Positions 1-9,662 of a stretch of 64,000 nucleotides of DNA are shown here, piece after piece. A program made the position numbers and the translations under genes. Source of the stretch: Liopterus haemorrhoidalis (lineage: Eukaryota; Arthropoda; Insecta; Coleoptera; Dytiscidae); assembly GCA_963971575.1 (NCBI GenBank), contig OZ020618.1, positions 32,776,731 to 32,840,730 on the forward strand. Reading direction: 5' to 3'. The notes under the pieces are model-generated. The model had not been told where the DNA came from, did not search any database, and saw nothing but the letters and a program-made list of their open reading frames with translations. How positions within the stretch are numbered: the first letter of the stretch is position 1; each line of letters opens with the position of its first letter.

Positions 1-88
1 AAATGGTTACTTGACCAAATGGTTAGCTGACCAAATGGTTGGCTGACCAAATGGTTAACTGACCAAATGGTTAGCTGACCAAATGGTT
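1..88. repeat. 16-bp tandem satellite, end of array (unit A)
   Basis: Head-to-tail copies of a 16-bp unit (CCAAATGGTTAGCTGA and close variants). The array runs in from beyond the left window edge and stops about 12 bases before the gag start codon. No leader or LTR lies between satellite and gag. Only the last few units are visible here; arrays B, C and D show the full structure. Confidence 0.93.
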
Positions 89-99
89 AATATGTTAAT

Positions 100-672
100 A
101 TGCAGGAAATGCAGGCCCAGCTGAAGGCGTTGCAGGCTGAGTTGCGGGATATGCAGGCTCAGAAGGCAGCCAAGATAGACGCGACTGCAGGAAGCGAGAC
201 CGGTGAGTCAGCGATACGCGGCGGAGTATCCAGCTTCAGAGCGGGAGCTGACATCCTGGACCCCTTCGATCCCGATGACCGTGAGGCCAATGTCGACATC
301 TGGTTGGCTCGCATCGACCAGCTGGGGTGTGTACACGGGTGGACCGAGTACGAGAAATCCCTGTACATACAGGCGAAGCTGAGGGGAGAAGCCAGAGCGT
401 GGTTCAATCCGCTTCTCAAGTACGACCACACCTGGGCGGAGTGGAAGATCATGCTGAAGACGGCGTTCCCTCAACAGCATGACTTTGCGAAGATGCTGCG
501 CGAGCTACTGGCACGGCAAAAGGTTCCCGGGGAGAGTCTTGCTCGCTACTATCGGGCGAAGCTTGCCATGTGCGAGCGTGTGGGCATTACAGGTGAGCGA
601 GCAATCTCCTGCATCATCGACGGCCTCCCACTTGCGATGCAGTTGAATGCTAGGGCATTCGGCGGAGGGTAG
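100..672 (+). pseudogene. gag: Gag capsid region, truncated (copy A)
   Basis: Retrotransposon Gag: an N-terminal Gln/Met/Leu-rich coiled-coil stretch (residues 1-27), then the capsid-like domain (about 50-190) with the conserved pattern of aromatic residues around WLARIDQL, ARAWFN and YYRAKLAM. It would form the particle that packages element RNA. The ATG at 100 is the first in frame after a TAA in the satellite-gag junction. Compared with copy B, 201 bp are missing after base 667, and a C-to-T change then makes a TAG at 670. The frame ends without its zinc knuckles, so this is a broken gene. Confidence 0.88.
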
Positions 673-867
673 CAGTCCGAGGCAACGGCGAGGGCCAACC
701 GGCACCCGGCGATGGACGGTTGGAGACGCTGCTACAACTGCCAAGAGGTGGGGACCCACGTGAGCCGCGAGTGTCCGAGGCCTCGCACGCAGCGGTGCCG
801 CGACAGTGTGGCGAGGAAGGGCATTGGGCCATGGATTGTCCTGGCCAACGTCGCGGACCACAGGTAA
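673..867 (+). pseudogene. gag: Gag nucleocapsid remnant with zinc knuckles (copy A)
   Basis: Continues the gag frame past the TAG at 670. The first zinc knuckle is at 730-774 (CYNC..H....C), with one extra residue before the His relative to the usual CX2CX4HX4C. The second knuckle is split. Its first Cys codon (796) is in the gag frame; the remaining Cys-His-Cys (807-839) lie in the next frame. The two Cys codons are 11 nt apart instead of 9, so an extra CG at about 799-802 marks the break. Such knuckles bind element RNA. Confidence 0.8.
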
Positions 868-1730
868 GCTTGGTGGATGCCGCGAACAGCTACAAAAAGT
901 GGATGAAGACCAGCGCCGGCGTGCCGCTGAGAGCCTTCATCGACACGGGTAGTGTCCACGACCTCATCACGGAGGAATGTGCACGGCGTTTGCAGTGTAC
1001 GCTGTCTGCAAATGGGCAGCAGTTACATGGATTCGGTGGAGGGATGACTTGGACCTTAGGTAAGGTCGAGCTGTCCGTCATCATAGACGGTGCCGGTGTC
1101 AAGATGCACCCGTTGGTGGTGACATGTGGATTGTCGGGAGCCGACATACTGATAGGGCAGCCAACGCTCTCGTCAGGCGAGGTGGTCCTACTTGTGCGGG
1201 ACGGCACGGTGAGCCTATCGCGAGAGGAAAACTTCCTCCAAAAGCTGGCGTTGGAGGATGATGACCTGGACGAGCCATGGCAGCAGAAGTTGGAAGTACG
1301 GCTCATCGAGGATGCCTGGCTTCTACCCAACGACGACCAGAGCCCAGCAGTCACGGTGGATGGACTGCCTGAAGGTGCGTTCCTGCTCGTCAAGGAACGG
1401 ACGGTCCGGCGACACACCTCTGAACTTATCGTAAAGGGGGCACTTTTGGGGCCAGGGAACATGAAGATGAGAATCTGGAATCAGAGTCTCAGGGGCGTTA
1501 TCTGGCCCACCAAACACCCGCTGGCGCGCGGCTTTGTTATCTTTCCAGATAAAGACCCGGAACCGGTGAACTCGGTGAGTATCATTAATAATAAATTAAG
1601 CTTTGCAGATGTCAAGGTGGGTGATATCGCTGAAAGTGAAAGGAGCGAATTGGAAGCGCTCTTGTCACGGTTGCAAAATTGCTTCTCGAGTGGGGATGAA
1701 GATTTGGGGCTCACCCACTTGGGGAAATGA
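799..1730 (+). pseudogene. pol: Gag end, aspartic protease and linker to RT (copy A)
   Basis: This frame opens in the second zinc knuckle and covers the retropepsin domain. The active-site DTGS is encoded at 942-953 and the downstream hydrophobic-Gly motif DILIG at 1143-1157. The enzyme would cleave the Gag-Pol polyprotein as a dimer. After the protease comes a linker that ends just before the RT domain at a TGA (1728-1730) overlapping the ATG of the RT frame. The ATG at 720 lies in a shadow frame of gag and was not taken as a start. The frame is intact in all four copies, but its link to RT is broken by one base. Confidence 0.88.
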
Positions 1731-2164
1731 GAATCCAGTTAACCACGCGTACACCGATATACCACCGCCCGTACAGGCTGTCACGCGCAGAGAGGGAAAC
1801 GGTGAAACAAAAAGTGCAGACGCTACTTAACAGCAGGGCCATACGAGAGTCTGAATCGGAGTACGCAAGCCCCATCGTACTTGTCCCAAAAGTAAACGGC
1901 GGACGTCGGATGTGCGTTGACAATCGCGCACTAAATAAGGTAACTGTGAAAGATCGACATCCGATGCCACTGGTGGAGGATGAATTCACCAAGTTAGCGG
2001 GTAAGTGTTATTATAGTACACTTGATTTAGCCCAAGGTTATCACCAAGTCCCTATGCATGTGGACTCTGTACATAAAACTGCATTTATTACTCCGGATGG
2101 TCACTATGAGTGGTTAAGAGTCCCCTTCGGGCTCGTAATGCCCCAGCTCTCTTCCAGAAGGTAG
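1727..2164 (+). pseudogene. pol: Reverse transcriptase, N-terminal part (copy A)
   Basis: Carries the early RT motifs: IVLVPK (motif 1), the CVDNRALNK region (motif 2), the STLDLAQGYHQ block with the first catalytic Asp codon at 2024-2026, and the FITPDGHYEWLRVPFGL block. The frame is lost at 2134-2137, where one base is missing relative to copies B and D, and a stop follows at 2162. The RT core would normally continue to the YMDD box in the next frame. Fragment of a polyprotein; its ATG is not a natural start. Confidence 0.9.
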
Positions 2165-2460
2165 TACAGCGAATGCTGAAGGGTATTCCCAGTGACCAGG
2201 TGCTGGCTTACATGGACGACCTGCTGATACCCTCCGAGAGCATAGCTGGCGGGCTCCGTCAGTTGGAGGAGGTGCTACAATCGGTGGCAAGAGCCGGATT
2301 GAAATTAAACTTAGCTAAATGCTCTTTCTTACAAAACAAGGTAACATATCTGGGCCACGACATAAGCGGCGGCGGTATCCGACCTGGAGAGCGCAAAATC
2401 ACGGCGGTAAGCGACTTTCCTGTACCCAGAAATGTACATGGCGTAAGACAGTTCTTAGGC
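2137..2460 (+). pseudogene. pol: Reverse transcriptase, C-terminal part with YMDD (copy A)
   Basis: Frame-shifted continuation of RT. The YMDD catalytic box is at 2209-2220, followed by the thumb-side motif around VTYLGHDIS and by VRQFLGL. Homology stops at the TTAA (2461-2464) of the insertion, and the frame ends at a stop inside the insert (2482-2484). The remainder of the RT thumb resumes after the second TTAA at 3225 in a compatible frame. Confidence 0.9.
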
Positions 2461-2464
2461 TTAA

Positions 2465-3224
2465 GACGGCGCACAACCCTATAGTCCTCAATAGTTTCTT
2501 ATACAAAACTAATAATCGGAAATAAAATGAATAACAATCTATATATCAAAATTTGCAGCGAATTTTTATCTATCTAATAGGATATTTTTAATTGTAGAAA
2601 AAACTGTTAGGTAGTTGTAAATAAGCAAATTAAATTATAGACGCCATCTTGTAAACCAATCGACGCATATTTGCGTACGATGCGGCAAATTGTACCTAAA
2701 GCTTCATTCTACAAATATGATTGTAGCTATTTTGTTGTATTGTGAAAATTACTTATAGTTATTGTACTTGGTAATCTATTTTTGCCGCTCTCTTGAATCT
2801 GCGGTGGTTTTCAAAATGGGTGTTACGGGTAAAAATGATTTATTTTTTGTGAAGAATACGGGTACCAAGTGGCATTCTATTATCTTTAAGTATAATATTT
2901 TTCGACCAAGGCTCTAAACTATAAGTAATCAAGTCGAAAAAAAATTGACGTATTATTTGAACATTTCTACACAAAACTATGTAAAAATAAAAGTTATTCG
3001 AAACCCACAAATAGATTTAAAAAATTACAGAACAATATCGCTGATGTCTATTTTTAAGTTATTGAGCGATAATATTTTTACAATAAATGTTTCTACAATT
3101 AAAACTATCATATTAGATAAATACAAATTCGGTGCAAAATTTGATGTATAGGTTGAGAGTAATTTTATTTCAGATTGTTAGTTTTGTATAAGAAACTAGT
3201 AACCTCCGGGGGTTATACGCAGCC
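2465..3224. mobile_element. TTAA-flanked TIR element inserted in RT (copy A)
   Basis: A 760-bp AT-rich insert flanked by TTAA at 2461-2464 and 3225-3228. A perfect 21-bp inverted repeat lies at 2492-2512 and 3178-3198 (starting TAGTTTCTTA). It extends outward imperfectly, with 11 of 15 matches next to the TTAA and one 1-bp indel, giving about 56 bp of TIR. TTAA target duplication is the hallmark of piggyBac-type transposition, but the end bases (GACGGCG/GGCTGCG) are not the canonical piggyBac CCC. No transposase is present: the largest frame (2945-3151) resembles nothing and is interrupted by TAG here. I read it as a non-autonomous MITE-like element. Confidence 0.8.
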
Positions 3225-4505
3225 TTAACGAGTTATTTCAGGAAATTCATACCGAACTTTGCTGTTGTAGCTAAACCATTAACTGAACTGACCAAGAAGC
3301 AGACTACGTGGCAGTGGGGCGACAGCCAAGCCGAGACGTTCGCAAAGCTGAAGCAGCTGCTGGTGGAACGACCGGTGTTGGCACTGTACCATAGTCATGC
3401 AGAGACGGAGATACATACAGACGCCTGTCCGAGCGGCTTGGGTGGAATCCTATTGCAGAAACAAAACGACGGATCCTTGCGGCCGGTGCTCTACTTCAGC
3501 AGGGTAACCACACCAGCCGAACAGAAGTACCATAGCTTTGAGTTAGAGACGTTGGCGCTCGTGGAAACGGTAAAACGTTTCCGGGTATATCTGGTGGGTA
3601 TACATTTTAAGGCTATCACCGATTGTACTTCTGTGCAAGCTACCATGCTTAAACGATACCTGGTGCCCCGCATCGCTCGTTGGTGGATGACTCTACAAGA
3701 GTACGACATGGAAGTAGAGTACAGGCCGGGAGCCAGGATACAGCATGTTGACGCGCTGAGCCGTAACCCCGTCTCAGTGAACCTGGTGCAGATCCACGAT
3801 GATGATTGGTTTCTGACAGTTCAGCTGCAGGACGAGAAGGCGCACTCGATTGTAGAGGCGCTGCAGACAGGTACAGCTGACAAAGGTATTGTTAACGACT
3901 TTAAATTACAGGACGGGCGGTTGTACAGCAAGACGCTGCTGGGTGATCGACTGTATGTCCCGGCGATGGCAAGATTCAGTCTACTACGAAAACATCATGA
4001 TGATGTTGGTCACCCCGGCGTTGAGCGTTGCTTAAAATTAATAAAGGAAACTTACTGGTTTCCCAAAATGGGGCGTTTCACAAAGAAATACGTCCAAGCG
4101 TGCATGAACTGTGCGTTCAGCAAAGGGAGTTATGGCAGAGCGGAGGGTCTGCTACACCCCATTGAGAAGAAGGCAATCCCCTTCGACACGGTGCACGTCG
4201 ACCATCTGGGACCTTTTGCACGAAGTGTACGCGGGTACTCTTACGTACTCATGGTGGTGGACGCGTTCACCAAATACACCCTCGCAAGAGCAACGCGCAC
4301 TCTGAAGTCTACAGAGGTGATTACTATACTTAAAGAGATTTTCAGCGAGTTCGGATATCCGAAGCGTGTGATCTCCGACAGAGGGTTGGCGTTTACCAGT
4401 AAAGTATTTACTGAGTTCTTAACAAGCACGGCGTGCGGCACGTATGTAATGCCATTGCGACCCCAAGGGCGAACGGACAAGTCGAAAGACAGAACCGTAC
4501 TATAG
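3225..4505 (+). pseudogene. pol: RT thumb, RNase H and integrase N-terminal/core (copy A)
   Basis: Open from the right-hand TTAA. RT connection (LTSYFRKF) is followed by RNase H with acidic codons at 3420 (TDA), 3540 (FELE), 3621 (TDC) and 3750 (VDALS). RNase H removes the RNA strand after cDNA synthesis. Integrase follows: zinc-binding HHCC (His 3993 and 4011, Cys 4101 and 4110), then core Asp codons at 4200 and 4377, 59 residues apart. The third catalytic residue is in another frame because an indel near 4436-4440 shifts translation; the frame ends at 4505. The ATG at 3363 is internal. Confidence 0.92.
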
Positions 4506-5134
4506 TGGAAGCGATCGGCGCAATGACTGCAGATGAGTCCCGGTGGGACGAGACACTGCCCGACATTGTGTGGGGTATGAATAACTGTGTAAACAAGAGT
4601 ACGGGGTACTCGCCTGTTGAGATGATGTTTACACGAAAGAGTGGTGCCATTGCGGAACTCTCTGACGGTGTCCAGAGCGCAAATGCCCCGGCGGAGGCTG
4701 AGTTCCATGAACCACGGCGAGAGGTTACACGGCATCGCCGGCGAGCGGCTGAGAAGCTGAATAACGTCAGCGAGACTATGAGAGCTTGTTTTAATAAAAG
4801 ACGAAAAACGGCGACCTGCTACAAACCCGGTGACTTGGTCTTGTGGCGTAATGCAAGTACATGCCACGGCGACAAGGGCGTGAACATAAAACTGTTGAAT
4901 AAATTTAATGGCCCCTATAAAGTAACGGCAATACTGGGGAACGACCGATACAAAATATCCTCCGTCAAAGGCGTCAGGGGATATAAAAATTTCACCGTGA
5001 CGGTAGCTGCTGATTCACTACGGCGATATCACAGCACCATGGCAGAGCATGAGCTCAGTGCCGACCAGGATGATCAACACACAGGTATCCAGGAGACTGA
5101 TCGACAGGACTTGATCGACCTCCTGGAGGGGTAA
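4433..5134 (+). pseudogene. pol: Integrase C-terminal part with GPY/F module (copy A)
   Basis: Continues integrase one base back from the preceding frame. It contains the catalytic Glu codon at 4484 (QVERQN), giving the DD35E spacing of Ty3/gypsy integrases. The C-terminal domain follows, with PGDLVLW and the GPY/F module around NGPYKV near 4905-4960, which contributes to DNA binding and oligomerisation. The frame ends at 5134 with an acidic, Asp-rich tail. There is no chromodomain and no downstream env. Confidence 0.9.
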
Positions 5135-5183
5135 GGTTAAGGTAAGAATTAATGGGGACATTAATTGTTGCAGGACGGCCGAG

Positions 5184-5442
5184 TGTTAGGGAGTTTTTCA
5201 AAGAGGGCGCGCTGAGCAATGGCGTGGCGGCAGCACCATACAGGCGGTCGGTATTGTGTCCCGCGCTTGTATCGGCGTAGGAAGAAGAAAGGAAGTCACA
5301 TGATGATTCTATTCTATCTACGACGTTGGACTGAATCGCTCGGCGTGTACTCGCTTATATTTTGGTGTTTAGTATTATACATTTATGTTTGATAAATAAA
5401 TGATATGTTAGATTGAACGTTTATTATTTTATCGTCCTAACA
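5184..5442 (+). repeat. 3' LTR of the gypsy element (copy A)
   Basis: 259-bp segment beginning TGTTAGG and ending CCTAACA, a 7-bp inverted repeat with the TG..CA ends of LTRs, placed 49 bp after the pol stop. It has a GC-rich first half, then an AT-rich part with AATAAA at 5395-5400, suitable for the polyadenylation signal. The segment just upstream is not a convincing polypurine tract. No matching 5' LTR occurs anywhere in the window, so boundaries rest on the terminal repeats and position alone. Confidence 0.7.
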
Positions 5443-5700
5443 ATATTTTTTCACGGATTCCTCAGTATCTCTTAGGACAGATGAGATATCGACTAGGTTT
5501 TTGCTTATAAAAGTTACCCGTGCCAATGTTTAGAAACAAACTACTAATTTTATTTGTAATTAGTATGAACCTCTAACGGGGTGAATCTACACCTGAGGAG
5601 AGAGTCAGCAATGTGATCTATAAAGAACTATGACTTATTATAATTGCACGATGATGGCAAACCGTCAATAACCGTAGCGAAGCACGGGTACTCAGCTAGT
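5443..5700 (+). mobile_element. Helitron-like 3' end fragment (unit A)
   Basis: AT-rich segment ending in a short GC hairpin (CCGT 5672-5675 / ACGG 5684-5687, loop AGCGAAGC), then 8 nt later CTAG (5696-5699) followed by T. A hairpin about 10 nt upstream of CTRR, inserted 5' of a T, is the Helitron 3' terminus signature. No 5' TC end or Rep/helicase gene is visible; the left limit is arbitrary at the LTR edge. Confidence 0.45.
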
Positions 5701-6635
5701 ATTTTTATATTAGGTCACAAACATGAGTGTCCTTTTTTTTGCAATAGATTTGAATATACTTTTCTTTTGTTACAGGTGAAGGCAGTATCATTATGAACCA
5801 ATTTTCAGAGAATAAACTACTAGTTTAACATTTTTTTTGTTATATATGTGTCATAATAGACTATTATATTTTTGCTTATGCAAAACCCGAAGTGATGGTT
5901 ATTTGTGTTCTAATATTTTAATTTTCATGGATAAAAGTTTTTTTTTACTAAAATATGTCTTTTATGTACTCATAAATTCATCAAAAACACCAAAAAAATC
6001 ACAAAATACATTTATGTTATTTTAACAACTAATTAAAAATTGGGTCACTTTTGACCCCACCATAGTAGTTATGATAGTGTAAATGAACGATAGTAGTACA
6101 AGGTTAAGTATATATTTTTTCCCTGTATAATTTTTTTTTTTTTTTTGTAATAAATAATAAAAAATTATTTTTCAATAAGTTTATTTTCTTTTTTTTTTTG
6201 CTTTTCACTTTTTATTTCGATCAATTTGACATATAAATATAAATCAACTGAAAAAATCTGAACACATTTTTTATGGGGGTGCGGGAGCTTATTTTCACAT
6301 TCAACTAGTCAGTCTGAAGCCAACAGCTGTAGCCAGTAGTCGCAATCGCACACATGTTATATTATCATACTTTTGTACTATTAATTCTATCTTCAATAAA
6401 TTTAATTAATAATTAAAACCGAATAATCAAACCCCACCATAGAATCCCACAACTTATGGAGGCTCACCGGGGATCGTGTCGCGTGTTTGAGAAGGTTTTT
6501 TTTTAAAAAAGAGTGAAATAAAAGTTGTTAAAATCGCGAAGAAACAAAACGAACATACTATCAGGTTTTACCGCCGATTGTAAACTTGTAAGTAATTGAA
6601 ATTATACATACGAAACAAAACTTGGTGTCATTAGT
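5701..6635. other. AT-rich interval without a recognised gene (unit A)
   Basis: No coding region is supported. It holds a possible splice acceptor plus short frame (5776-5828, see findings), a GGGTCA/TGACCC hairpin near 6044, long T runs, and an 11-bp direct repeat CCCCACCATAG at about 6054 and 6431. Around 6300-6480 the sequence resembles the R/U5 end and leader of another LTR element (AATAAA, then TGGAGGCTCACCGGGG). I could not match that putative primer site to a tRNA. Confidence 0.5.
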
Positions 6636-6718
6636 GGAAAGTTGGGGTTTTGCGGGGCCCTTCAGAAGTCGAGGCCCAGTGCGCGCGCCCGGTTCGCCCG
6701 CCGTTAAATCCGCCTCTG
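6636..6718. mobile_element. hAT-like terminal segment (unit A)
   Basis: GC-rich island whose reverse strand begins CAGAGGCGGATTTAACGG and continues with GGGCGAACCGGGCG and GGGCCTCGAC. This CAG(N)GGCGGATTTA..GGGC pattern is a widespread hAT transposon terminus. The partner end and an 8-bp target duplication were not found, so this is a solitary or truncated end. Confidence 0.45.
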
Positions 6719-7061
6719 AGAGTTGTAAGTAAAATGAAAGTTATGTGAGAAACAGTGAGTAAAAAGTGGAGAGAAAGTAATAAAAGTGGAGAAAGAACAA
6801 TTAAATTGGAAAATATGAAGTAAATGAACAAAAGAAATATAAACAGAGGAGAAAACAGTAAAGTGTAAACGTTAAGCGCTAAAGTAAAACAATAATAAAG
6901 AAGTGAAGTGTACAAAGAATTAAAGAAAACATAAGATAAATTAAAAATCGTGAACAGTTTCCCGCCTGCCTGCGACCTTGAACGGCAAACAGACAACAAG
7001 CGATAACGCACACCTGCATGTCATAAACAACAGCCGGTTTGCAATAACAATTTGGTAGTTT
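6719..7061. other. Strand-biased purine-rich stretch (unit A)
   Basis: The + strand from about 6720 to 6950 is almost purely A/G with scattered T (repeated GTGGAGAAAG, AGTAAA). There is no coding region; the minus-strand frame across it is an artefact of the purine bias. Nothing else was recognised before repeat R starts at 7062. Confidence 0.5.
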
Positions 7062-8335
7062 TAGGGTTTTGTAGGTATGACCAAAAAACCCTTATACCGT
7101 CATTTTGTCGTCTGTCAGTTCGGTAAAAATTGTAGCCAAACTGCTAAACCTAGAGAGTTGAAATTTGGTATGCTTATACAACCCTTTGACTCGCACATAG
7201 GAAAAATACTAAAACATATCCCCCTAAAAATATATTTGTGCTCATCGAAAAAAAATATATTTTTTTAAATTCTGTGTAGGGTATCAAATGAAAGCCCTTA
7301 GTAAGTGGATTAACGGTCAAAATTTTATTTTTGCAAAATAAATTATTTTGACGCGATTTTTGCCAAAATTGTGCAAAATAATTTGTTTGTACCACACCCA
7401 GTAGTTTAAACTAAAAATCTGAAAAAGTTCTAAGTAATGTAATTTTGTGTGAACCGGAATAGTACAACAGGAATTTTTGATTTCAGATTATGTTGTCGGA
7501 AAATAACGCATTTTTTATGTTTTTAACTAAAATATGTTAAATATTTAATTCGCTATGTAACACAGTAGATAAGTAGGCATTCGTAGCGTTGTGCGTTTAG
7601 TCCTTTATTTGTGATTTGCAAACTAGAGTTCGAATCCTGTCAATTTTAATTACCGACCGCCAACATATATAAGGGAGGTATTGTGATCATACCGATTTTG
7701 ACATTTCGCGATTTCAATGGATCTCCACGAATTGAGATCCCTACATAACGTTTTGACTATTTTTAGCATGATGTCTGTCGGTCTGTCTGTTTGTCCGTCT
7801 GTCTTTCCGTCTGTCTGTGTACACGTGTAGAGCAAATTCGGCTGAAAGGATTTTTATGAAACTTCATATTTAAACTTCTGCTATCAATGGCACGAGTTGA
7901 TCAACTTTTGGTAAAAATCGGTTGACTAAAAGTAGGAGTTTACTCGTGTCGATTTTAAGATTTTTCGAAAAAATTTATTGAACAAAAGTTGCTATAAAAG
8001 CAATAATTAATATATTTTATTTGAGACGTTTTTCGATAAAACGAAAAATTAGGAATAATTTCTGTAAAATTTTTCGAAATTTTTTCCAAGTCTCAATTTT
8101 TTCATACTTATATGTAACGTTTGCATGGTCATGATAAATAATATCTCTGTTAGAAAATATTAGGCCAAGTTATTTCTACTCTACTGCTAGAATGTAATTT
8201 ATATAAGTACTTTATGATAGCGGTCGGTCCTGTGGTGGCCACAGCGGATTTTTTTTGTTTTTTTTTTTGCATTTTTATTTTGTTTAAATTATTTTGTCAA
8301 AATTCTAGTTATATTTTGGTAAATGTTCAGGATAT
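7062..8335 (-). mobile_element. Repeat R copy R1, interrupted (unit A)
   Basis: Same family as R2 (12748-13783) and R3 (18452-19370), in opposite orientation. It starts TAGGGTTTTGTAGGTA. Repeat body matches R2/R3 from 7062 to about 7652 and again from about 8245 to 8335 (T-rich tract, then GCATTTTTATTTTG). Between them is a foreign insert with a TCTG-rich microsatellite (7765-7818). A tRNA-like module (7582-7641) carries a clear B-box, GAGTTCGAATCC at 7626-7637. No protein is encoded. Confidence 0.6.
7653..8244. mobile_element. Insert with TCTG microsatellite inside R1 (unit A)
   Basis: About 590 bp separating the two halves of repeat R1. It contains a (TCTG/TCCG)n tract at 7765-7818 and AT-rich flanks with many TTTTCGA motifs. 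No clear TIR or target duplication was found, so its type is unknown; the insertion is inferred from the R2/R3 comparison. Confidence 0.4.
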
Positions 8336-8643
8336 TTTTGCAAAGTTTGTAGGTTAACACGTAGAAATTTTGCTCCGTGTTAAGAGTGAAATTTTGATAG
8401 TTTTATGTTGAATTTATTTTGTGAAGTTCTCATAGATCTGTGCAATAATTTTTAGTGTTTGTTTTTCTCTTCTTATGTCAGAAGAAGGGAATTGCATTAG
8501 TGAAATATTACATTTTATTCGTTCAAATTTCTAATATACATTATTTTGAAATTTAACTGTGTTAAAAGTGGTCCAAACCTGTGCGAACATAATTATAGTT
8601 GCTTGACGCTCTTTACTGCCCCTGATTAAGTGGCATATGCAAT

Positions 8644-9588
8644 TTGCATTACTTAGGTGCTGTAAAAGTGGCCAAGATCAGTTCTTACAGGGGTTTATTT
8701 ACAATTAGCTCCGATTGTGGTGGAAAGGTCAGCGCTAGGGCGCCAGGTGTCCTTTGTTCGGGCTCTTGTGGACAATATTACCACGGAAAGTGTGTTCGTC
8801 TGTCAGCTGAAACTCTAAAACTCCTTGACGGGATTAAAGGAGCGCAATGGATCTGTAACGATTGCCAGTCTGCAGACGCCAATAAATCAATAATTATTGA
8901 TAACGAAGAACTTTCTGGAAATCTTAATCATCCAGCTATTGTCCAAGCCATCGAAAATATTAAGATTGATTTCAACAATAAATATGAAGAGCTAAAAGTA
9001 TTAATTATTGAAAAAAACACCATAATTGAAAATCTTACGACTGAAAATATAGCACTTAAAAAGGAAGTAGCGGATTTAGGCTCTAGACTAGATAATCTGG
9101 ATCAGTACTCTAGAAGAAACAATCTGGAGATTCAAGGGGTCCCGGAAAAGAAGAACGAAAATCTGTTAGATGTCATTCAGCATATTGGAGCATTCATTGA
9201 ATGTCCAGTGTCCCCCAATGATATTGATGCTATCCACAGAGTTCCATTTTTTAATAAAAACAAACAGGGTCCTAGAAATATTATAATAAAACTAAAATCT
9301 AGATTATTTAAGCAAAGATTTTTAGCGTACTCCAAAACAGTAATTAAAAAAAATAGAACATCTGGTAAACAATTAAGTATTAATGTTCCTACGATTTCAT
9401 CTGGTCTGTATGTGAACGAGCATTTGACAAATAAAAACAAACTTTTACTAAATAAGGCGAAATTGTTTGGTAGGGAGAATAATATTGAGTATATTTGGGT
9501 TCAGGATTGTAAGGTTCTGCCGCGTAAAAATTCAAACTCGCGAATTTTTCAAATACATACCGAAGAGTGTTTAGCCAAATTAAATTAA
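8644..9588 (+). pseudogene. LINE ORF1 with damaged PHD finger (unit A)
   Basis: ORF1 of a non-LTR retrotransposon (CR1/Jockey-like): a PHD-type zinc finger, a coiled coil with repeated NLTTENIALKKE-type heptads, then a basic C-terminal domain with SRRNNLEIQGVPE and AIHRVPF. Such proteins bind element RNA in the RNP. Compared with units B and D, 19 bp are missing after 8707, which removes the normal start codon and replaces the first zinc-ligand Cys by Ser. The frame remains open only through an upstream ATG that adds unrelated residues. All sequence after the finger is intact. Confidence 0.82.
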
Positions 9589-9662
9589 ATTAAAACCTCT
9601 TATTTTTCTTTCTATTAACTGTCTCGTTGCATTACCATTAGATTTCATAATATACTGATTAT

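Larger units (their letters stand above)
100..5442 (+). mobile_element. Ty3/gypsy LTR retrotransposon, defective copy A (no 5' LTR)
   Basis: Domain order is gag, protease, reverse transcriptase, RNase H, integrase, 3' LTR, which is the Ty3/gypsy (Metaviridae) order. The copy has a 201-bp gag deletion, a gag stop, frame changes near 799, 1730, 2137 and 4440, and a 760-bp insertion at 2465-3224. There is no env-like frame. No 5' LTR or primer-binding site is found between satellite and gag. Confidence 0.93.

Noticed and set aside
890..1462. 190-codon minus-strand frame (also in B, C, D)
   Set aside because: Shadow of the protease frame; no domain and it follows the plus-strand coding exactly.
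2945..3151. Small frame in the TTAA insert as a gene
   Set aside because: No similarity I recognise, AT-driven composition, and it carries a TAG in two of four copies.
4241..4867. 208-codon minus-strand frame opposite integrase (also in B, C, D)
   Set aside because: Shadow of the integrase frames, which carry the catalytic residues.
6631..7011. 126-codon minus-strand hydrophobic frame
   Set aside because: Product of the purine-rich tract read in reverse; Phe/Leu/Ser/Tyr bias is compositional.
7582..7641. Functional tRNA gene
   Set aside because: A B-box is present, but acceptor and anticodon stems do not pair properly; better seen as a tRNA-derived part of repeat R.
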